From the NCBI GenBank assembly GCA_964624905.1, contig CAZUYK010000004.1, positions 19,475 through 83,474 of the forward strand: 64,000 nucleotides of DNA. Reading direction: 5' to 3'. A model generated the notes under the pieces. That model saw only the letters and a program-made list of their open reading frames with translations, was not told where the DNA came from and did not search any database. Positions within the stretch are counted from its first letter, which is position 1. Each line of letters starts with the position of its first letter. Origin of the DNA: CAZRVH01 sp964624905 (GTDB lineage: Bacteria; Patescibacteriota; Gracilibacteria; Peribacterales; Peribacteraceae). The translations under genes were made by a program, and so were the position numbers. Shown piece after piece: positions 59,070 through 64,000 of this stretch.

Positions 59070-61673
59070 ATGCACCCGTTCGATCGCTTCACCCCCAACG
59101 CCAAGCTCGCATTGCAGATCGCCGAACAAGAGGCGAAGACGATGCAGAGCATCTACATCGGAACCGAGCACCTGCTGCTTGGCCTTCTGTCGATCCCGAA
59201 GTCCCTCGCCTTCTCCATTTTCACCGGAGCCGGCGTCACGTTGGAAAACGTGCGCATCCTTTTGAAGGCCAGCAAGACCAGCGCCATCGAAGGCAAGCAC
59301 GTGAAGCACGGGCTTTCCACCTTCTTGCACACGGTCATCGAGCAGGCGGTGGTGACGGCGCACAAGTTCCGCCACACGAACGTCGGTACGGAACACCTCC
59401 TCTACGCCCTCGTGTCCACGGGCAAGAACGGCGCCACGCTGCTTCTGGAAAACATGCAGGTGGACCCGGAGGATCTGAAGGTGCACGTGGAGGAAATGTT
59501 CGGACAGATCAGCCAGTTCCGAAACCAGAACCGCAACGTCGAGCAGTCGCTCGAGGCATTCTTTTCGGGGCTCCAGGGAGCCATTTCCGGAGGCAACCAG
59601 GGCATGGGCGGAGGCGAGCCGGAAGGATTGAAGAAGAAGCGCGCGAACAGCGACAGCAAGACGCCCGCACTCGACTACTTCACCGACGACCTCGTTGCGA
59701 AGGCGAAGGAAGGAAAGATCGATCCGGTGATCGGACGCGACCAGGAGATCGAACGCCTCATCCACATTTTGAACCGCAAGACGAAGAACAACCCCGTGCT
59801 CATCGGAGAGCCTGGCGTGGGTAAGACGGCCATCGTGGAAGGGCTCGCCCAGCGCATCGCGCAAGGCAAGGTTCCCACGGCCCTGAAGAACAAGACGGTG
59901 CTCGTGCTGAACCTCGGCTCCGTCGTGGCAGGCACCAAGTACCGCGGCGAATTCGAACAGCGCTTCGAAGACATCATCAAGGAAGCCAGCCACGCGGATA
60001 AGAACGTCATCCTGTTCATCGACGAAATCCACACCGTCGTCGGCGCAGGTTCCGCGGAAGGATCCTTGGATGCAGCCAACATCCTGAAGCCCGCGCTCAG
60101 CCGCGCCACGCTCCAGGTGATCGGCGCCACGACGCTGGACGAATACCGCACCGTGGAGAAAGACCGCGCCCTGGAGCGCCGCTTCCAGCCCATCCAAGTG
60201 GAAGAGCCTTCCCTGCCCGACGCCGTGCTGATCCTGAAGGGCCTGCGCGAATCCTTCGAGCACTTCCACCACCTCACCATCACGGACGAAGCCATCGAGG
60301 CCGCCGTGCAGATGAGCAACCGCTACCTCACCGAACGTTATCTGCCGGACAAGGCGATCGATGTCATCGACGAAGCGGCCGCCGGCAAGAGCCTGCAGCA
60401 CAGCCACGTCTCCCCGGAACTCCAGGAAATCGAGGACAACCTCGTGAAGCTCACTGCCAAGCAGCAGGCCGCAGTGAAGGACCAGAAGTACCACCTGGCG
60501 TTGCGCCTGAAGCAGGAGCAGCAGGAACTCAAGGAAAAGCGCGAGCAGCTGATGGCCTCCGCGGACGGCGACAAGCGCACGCCCGTATCCATCGACGGCG
60601 ATGATATCGCCGCGGTCGTGGCACGCATGACGGGCGTTCCCGTGATGAAGCTGATGAAGCCGGAAGCGAAGCGCCTTGCCACGCTGGAGCAGATCCTGCG
60701 CCAGCACGTCATCGGCCAGGACGACGCCATCCAGAAGGTCTCGCGCGCCATCCGCCGCAGCCGCGTGGGCATCGGCGATACGAAGCGGCCCATCGGCAGC
60801 TTCCTGTTCCTGGGACCCACCGGAGTCGGAAAAACCGAGCTTGTGCGCACCATGGCCCGCGAAGTCTTCAACCGCGATGACGCGCTCATCAAGATCGACA
60901 TGTCCGAGTTCATGGAACGCCACAACGTCTCCCGCCTCATCGGCGCCACCGCCGGATACGTGGGATACGAGGAAGGAGGCCAGCTCACCGAGCAGGTCCG
61001 CCGCAAGCCCTACAGCGTCGTCCTCTTCGACGAAGTGGAGAAAGCCCACCCCGAGTTCTTCAATCTCCTCCTCCAAATCCTGGAAGACGGAGTGCTGACC
61101 GACGGGCAGGGCAAGGTGGTCGATTTCCGCAACACGATCATCGTCATGACGTCGAACATCGGCGCCGAGAAACTGACGAAGCAGGCGGCGACGATCGGGT
61201 TCAAGTTGGAAGACGAAGCGACGAAGGAAGAGACCGAGTACGAGGCGAAGCGCGCGGAAGTAATTAAGGAATTGAAGGAAAACCTGCGTCCGGAATTCAT
61301 CAACCGCATCGACCACATCATCGTCTTCAACGCATTGAACCAGGCGCACATCCGCAAGATCGTGAAGACGCAGCTCACCGAGCTGTCCCGCCGCCTAAAG
61401 GAACAGGGATACATCCTGGACATCGGCCAGCCGGTCGTGAACCTCATCGCGACGGAAGGTTTCGATCCCGAGTACGGCGCACGCCCCGTCCGCCGCGTCA
61501 TCCAGTCACGCATCGAGGACGAAATCGCGGAACACATCCTAAAAGGAGTCTTCCACCACGGCGACGTCATCAAGATCGTGAAGAAAGCCGACAACAAGTT
61601 GGAATTCCTGCACGGGGACAAGAAGGCCGTGAAGGAACTGAAGGACGAGGAGGAGGAAACGGTCAACGCCTAA
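59070..61673 (+). CDS. clpC: ATP-dependent Clp protease ATP-binding subunit ClpC
   Basis: 867 residues, with two AAA+ domains. N-terminal double Clp repeat (FTPNAKLALQIAEQEAK), Walker A GEPGVGKTAIVEGL (first) and GPTGVGKTELVRTM (second), the Walker B-type VILFIDEIHTVVG and SVVLFDEVEKAHP, and a middle segment with a UVR-like helix pair. ClpC unfolds proteins for the ClpP protease; clpP is not in the window. A CIRCE-like element upstream points to heat-shock control. A terminator follows. Confidence 0.93.
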   Translation: MHPFDRFTPNAKLALQIAEQEAKTMQSIYIGTEHLLLGLLSIPKSLAFSIFTGAGVTLENVRILLKASKTSAIEGKHVKHGLSTFLHTVIEQAVVTAHKFRHTNVGTEHLLYALVSTGKNGATLLLENMQVDPEDLKVHVEEMFGQISQFRNQNRNVEQSLEAFFSGLQGAISGGNQGMGGGEPEGLKKKRANSDSKTPALDYFTDDLVAKAKEGKIDPVIGRDQEIERLIHILNRKTKNNPVLIGEPGVGKTAIVEGLAQRIAQGKVPTALKNKTVLVLNLGSVVAGTKYRGEFEQRFEDIIKEASHADKNVILFIDEIHTVVGAGSAEGSLDAANILKPALSRATLQVIGATTLDEYRTVEKDRALERRFQPIQVEEPSLPDAVLILKGLRESFEHFHHLTITDEAIEAAVQMSNRYLTERYLPDKAIDVIDEAAAGKSLQHSHVSPELQEIEDNLVKLTAKQQAAVKDQKYHLALRLKQEQQELKEKREQLMASADGDKRTPVSIDGDDIAAVVARMTGVPVMKLMKPEAKRLATLEQILRQHVIGQDDAIQKVSRAIRRSRVGIGDTKRPIGSFLFLGPTGVGKTELVRTMAREVFNRDDALIKIDMSEFMERHNVSRLIGATAGYVGYEEGGQLTEQVRRKPYSVVLFDEVEKAHPEFFNLLLQILEDGVLTDGQGKVVDFRNTIIVMTSNIGAEKLTKQAATIGFKLEDEATKEETEYEAKRAEVIKELKENLRPEFINRIDHIIVFNALNQAHIRKIVKTQLTELSRRLKEQGYILDIGQPVVNLIATEGFDPEYGARPVRRVIQSRIEDEIAEHILKGVFHHGDVIKIVKKADNKLEFLHGDKKAVKELKDEEEETVNA

Positions 61674-61691
61674 CAACATCGCATCGTTCCG

Positions 61692-61720
61692 ACAGCCCTG
61701 TGCAAACGGGGCTGTTTGGA
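61692..61720 (+). terminator. Rho-independent terminator after clpC
   Basis: ACAGCCC...GGGCTGT stem with a 10-base loop, then TTGGA; the U-run is weak. Confidence 0.7.
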
Positions 61721-61759
61721 TAATTGCGGATTTTTCGAAAGAAGGGTAGAATGTTCTTT

Positions 61760-62053
61760 ATGGAACACACACAAAACGAAACTTTGGACCATGCAAAATT
61801 GGATCGCCAGCAGGCAATCATGAGCGTCCAGAATGAAATCGAATCCCTGGAAAATAGGCGTCTGCAAATCGAAAGCGAAATCCTTGATCTGCTTCATATG
61901 GAGGACGCCCACGATAGCGAAATCGAGCGTTTGGAACTCGAAAAAGCGGGAATCGGGGCCCAGATTCAGATTTTAGGTATCGGCCTGGAACACGGAACGG
62001 TGACTGCGGATTCCGTGAAACACAAGAAAAAAAGAGGAGAAAAGCGCCGTTAA
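61760..62053 (+). CDS. Small coiled-coil protein
   Basis: 97 residues. NEIESLENRRLQIESEILDL and EIERLELEKAGIGAQIQIL are coiled-coil-like; the C-terminus is Lys/Arg-rich (KHKKKRGEKRR), so nucleic-acid contact is possible. Cytosolic. TAGAAT lies 7 bases before the ATG. No family is recognised. Confidence 0.65.
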   Translation: MEHTQNETLDHAKLDRQQAIMSVQNEIESLENRRLQIESEILDLLHMEDAHDSEIERLELEKAGIGAQIQILGIGLEHGTVTADSVKHKKKRGEKRR

Positions 62054-62093
62054 GAGGTTTTAAGGTATTCTGGAATCTGGCGTCCAAAGGCAT

Positions 62094-62110
62094 TTTTTGC
62101 TATAATAAAG
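62094..62110 (+). promoter_or_regulatory. Promoter of prgI gene
   Basis: TTTTTGCTATAATAAAG, identical over 17 bases to the promoter at 32592-32608. The ATG is 22 bases downstream. Confidence 0.7.
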
Positions 62111-62132
62111 GGAAGTCACAAAACCAACACAC

Positions 62133-62765
62133 ATGCCTATCGAACCCGTCAAAATCCCGCAGAACGTCTACATCGAGGACCGCATCGTCGGTCCCCTGAC
62201 GCTGCGCCAGGTCATCATATCGGCCATCGGATGCGGATTCAGCTACGCGATGTTCTCCATGATCAGCAAAGCGTACGGCGGAGGCATGTCACTGCCACTG
62301 ACGATCATGGTGTGGATCCCAGGAGCGCTGTCGATCATCTTCGCCTTCGTGAAGTTCAACGACCTGACCATGTTCCAGATGGTCCTCCTGACCATCGAAC
62401 GCATGAGCAAGGCGCCGGTGCGCGTGTGGACGCCACGCAAGGGCATCACCCTCACCATCCGCACCACGCAGCAGACGGATCAGAACAAGGCCCCCCAACT
62501 CGCCGTGATCAAGGAGCGCAACGATTCGAAATTCGCGGAACTCAGCGCCGTCCTGGACCAGCAGATGGAAAAGGCCGAATCACCGGTCGCAGAACCGGTC
62601 GCGCAAGAACCTTCCCAGGCAGTCGTCGAGGAAGAAGCGACGCCCTCTGCCCTCCCCACCCTGCCCGTGAACAAGAACCGCATCAGCGTATCGCCGCTCC
62701 CCTCCGCGGACGGCGAGACCCCCCGTAGCCGCGTCTCTTTGTTCCACGACATCCACCCCGCATAA
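62133..62765 (+). CDS. PrgI/VirB3-like T4SS membrane protein
   Basis: 210 residues. A family-type N-terminus (PVKIPQNVYIEDRIVGPLTL) and two adjacent spans (QVIISAIGCGFSYAMFSMI; MSLPLTIMVWIPGALSIIFAF) fit PrgI/VirB3 proteins. The C-terminal 80 residues are Pro/Glu/Ala-rich, an extension not usual for PrgI. VirB3-like proteins pair with VirB4 ATPases. The next gene starts 2 bases after the stop. Confidence 0.78.
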   Translation: MPIEPVKIPQNVYIEDRIVGPLTLRQVIISAIGCGFSYAMFSMISKAYGGGMSLPLTIMVWIPGALSIIFAFVKFNDLTMFQMVLLTIERMSKAPVRVWTPRKGITLTIRTTQQTDQNKAPQLAVIKERNDSKFAELSAVLDQQMEKAESPVAEPVAQEPSQAVVEEEATPSALPTLPVNKNRISVSPLPSADGETPRSRVSLFHDIHPA

Positions 62766-62767
62766 CC

Positions 62768-63481
62768 ATGGGATTCCTTTCCAAAAGCACCGTGCGCAAC
62801 CGCAAGACGTCTCCCCTGACGTCTACCCAGCGATTCCTGCCGATCGCGGAAATCCGCAACGACACGATCGTCCTGAAGAACGGGGGCGTGCGCGCCGTCC
62901 TGAAAGTCGAGGCGCTGAACTTCAACCTGAAGAGTGAAACGGAACAGCAGGGAATCATCGCGGGATACGGATCCTTCGTAAACACCCTCACCTTCCCGCT
63001 GCAGATCGTCATCCGTTCGTTCAAGACGAACATCGACGAATACCTCTTCCAGATGCAGGGATACGCGGACAAGCAGCAGAATACCCTGTTGAAGGAGCAG
63101 ACGCAGGGCTATATCGACTTCATGCAGCGCCTCGTGGAAGTGGCGGACATCATGCAGAAGAAGTTCTACGTGATCGTTCCCGTGGACCACTCCGAGCGCA
63201 AAAAGACCTACACCGAGAAGTTCTTCGACTGGATCCACCCCGATGACACCTCCGCGAAGGCCAGCCAGCGCAACAAGGAATTCTCCGGACTGAACAAGCA
63301 GCTCAACGAACGCGTGGACCTGGTGGCCGCGGGCCTGGCGAACGTCGGCCTGCACACGGACCGCCTGGATACGCGCGGCCTCCTGGAAATGCTCTACCAA
63401 GTCTACAACCCCAAGACGAGCCAGACCGAGAAGATCCCGCAGAACGTCGACGACCTGAAGGAAGATAAGCTGACGATTTGA
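62768..63481 (+). CDS. VirB4/TraC N-terminal-domain-like protein
   Basis: 237 residues. It resembles only the N-terminal domain of VirB4/TraC-type ATPases (TQRFLPIAEIRNDTIVLKNG, FNLKSETEQQGIIAGY, then QGYIDFMQRLVEVADIMQKK), with no Walker motif. A separate N-domain and ATPase (32.6 kb) would be a split form of VirB4. It is co-transcribed with the PrgI-like gene. Confidence 0.75.
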   Translation: MGFLSKSTVRNRKTSPLTSTQRFLPIAEIRNDTIVLKNGGVRAVLKVEALNFNLKSETEQQGIIAGYGSFVNTLTFPLQIVIRSFKTNIDEYLFQMQGYADKQQNTLLKEQTQGYIDFMQRLVEVADIMQKKFYVIVPVDHSERKKTYTEKFFDWIHPDDTSAKASQRNKEFSGLNKQLNERVDLVAAGLANVGLHTDRLDTRGLLEMLYQVYNPKTSQTEKIPQNVDDLKEDKLTI

Positions 63482-63495
63482 GGAAGGGTTAGTTT

Positions 63496-63562
63496 GTAGC
63501 TTCTTTAGCTTCATTAGGTGTGGAAATTTGCTAATGAAGCTAACGTAGCTAATGAAGCTAGC
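63496..63562. repeat. Inverted module of degenerate 9-base units
   Basis: The left arm (GTAGCTTCTTTAGCTTCATTAGG) on the opposite strand is CTAATGAAG-CTAAAGAAG-CTA; the right arm reads CTAATGAAG-CTAACGTAG-CTAATGAAG-CTAG. It is close in sequence to the module at 53607, and lies after a gene stop and before rpsA. Confidence 0.72.
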
Positions 63563-63569
63563 CTCCGAT

Positions 63570-63598
63570 TTGACAAATCCACCTGACATGGGCAAAAT
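63570..63598 (+). promoter_or_regulatory. Possible rpsA promoter
   Basis: TTGACA (63570-63575), 17-base spacer, CAAAAT (63593-63598). It would give a leader of about 60 bases. Confidence 0.4.
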
Positions 63599-63666
63599 CC
63601 TGGCCTCCGCAGCTGCTCGTGCAAGAGCCGCGGACCCCTTACTTCTCCCCTTGCACCCACGTTTTT

Positions 63667-64000
63667 ATGTCAGCACAAAAATCCGCACGCGCAGCGAATG
63701 CGTTCATGGAGGAACTGATGAAGCAGTCCCCCGCCGTCTACCGTGCCCGCCCGGGCGAACTGGTAGAGGGTGTTGTTGTCTACAAGGGCAAGAACAAGCT
63801 TCTTATCGATATCCAGGGCGTCGCCACGGGTATCATTTCCGGTCGCGAACTCCGCGATTCTTTCAACACCTTCAAGGACCTGCATGAAGGCGACGAAGTC
63901 TCCGCCCTCGTGCTCGAGGAAGAGAACGACGAAGGACTCGTCGTGTTGTCCCTCCGCATGGCCAGCCAGAAGAAGGCTTGGGACCGCTTCCACAAGATGA
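63667..64000 (+). CDS. rpsA: 30S ribosomal protein bS1, N-terminal part
   Basis: The first 111 codons; the gene runs off the window. MSAQKSARAANAFMEELM is followed by the first S1 motif: PGELVEGVVVYKGKNKLLID, VATGIISGREL, and a final LRMASQKKAWD that is typical of S1 repeats. S1 binds mRNA and helps initiate on structured leaders. With many leaderless mRNAs predicted here, its role would differ between gene classes. Confidence 0.88.
   Translation, partial: MSAQKSARAANAFMEELMKQSPAVYRARPGELVEGVVVYKGKNKLLIDIQGVATGIISGRELRDSFNTFKDLHEGDEVSALVLEEENDEGLVVLSLRMASQKKAWDRFHKM

Noticed and set aside
58998..61349. A 783-codon antisense frame over clpC, and similar long ones over murL, metG, argS and the DegT gene
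   Set aside because: High-GC coding DNA gives long antisense frames. The sense strands carry Walker, HIGH, KMSKS or PLP motifs, and the antisense products have none.
1..64000. TGA read as glycine (as in Gracilibacteria/SR1)
   Set aside because: TGA ends several genes at the family-expected position, for example murL, the DUF3052 gene and the VirB4-N-like gene. No in-frame TGA occurs in conserved genes.

Overview
The window reads as a chromosome segment from a Candidate Phyla Radiation (Patescibacteria) bacterium, most likely of the Peregrinibacteria/Peribacteria type. The reasons are two very large Cys-rich CGDG/CDDGN-repeat surface proteins with SLH-like ends, several small T4SS-pilin-like membrane proteins with a VirB4-type ATPase and PrgI protein, compact core genes, many small unrecognised lipoproteins and membrane proteins, and standard stop codons (TGA ends several conserved genes, so it is not recoded). 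GC content looks moderately high by eye. This placement is inference, because no rRNA lies in the window.

Layout. 0-12 kb: PRC-barrel-like protein, tRNA-Ile, ruvC, recF, a Nudix hydrolase, rpmG, trxB, a BtuF-like binding protein, lipoproteins, tRNA-Leu, the murL-murD2 pair, grpE, a DoxX-like protein and tRNA-Met. 12-23 kb: a small hypothetical gene, then two tandem giant Cys-rich genes; the second carries a 100-N assembly gap. 23-28 kb: an envelope operon (alpha/beta hydrolase, membrane-anchored MurF-like ligase, DegT aminotransferase, DUF3052, FemAB-like transferase). 28-35 kb: an SH3b/NodB-like lipoprotein, argS, a coiled-coil lipoprotein, a VirB4-type ATPase, then a small accessory island with canonical promoter, Shine-Dalgarno and terminator signals. 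35-45 kb: DHH phosphoesterase, fmt, a PUR-domain protein, a candidate structured RNA, metG, three T4SS-pilin-like genes, tRNA-Gly, a DUF4015 glycoside-hydrolase-like protein, tRNA-Arg and tatD. 45-50 kb: an unusual sigma factor with three extra HTH units, tRNA-Lys, two STAS-domain genes, a GIY-YIG protein and a GT4 glycosyltransferase. 51-64 kb: ruvB, rplK, a membrane protein, rplA, dus, a pilin-like gene, an AI-2E-type permease, clpC behind a CIRCE-like element, prgI with a VirB4 N-domain-like gene, and the start of rpsA.

How the genes work together. Cell-wall synthesis is a theme: MurL plus MurD2 would supply D-Glu by epimerising an L-Glu precursor, with MurF-like, FemAB-like and glycosyltransferase functions nearby. 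T4SS-type parts are dispersed over about 30 kb; two of the loci share an identical 17-base promoter. DNA repair/recombination (ruvB, ruvC, recF, tatD) and translation (argS, metG, fmt, rpmG, rplK, rplA, rpsA) are present but scattered.

The most pervasive signal is regulatory. At least 18 first genes have a -10-like hexamer exactly 6 bases before the start codon, which predicts leaderless mRNA. A handful of accessory genes instead have strong Shine-Dalgarno sequences. Other unexplained structure includes inverted modules built from degenerate 9-base units at three gene ends, duplicated tRNA 5' ends at two tRNA genes, and a folded RNA candidate at 38.8 kb.
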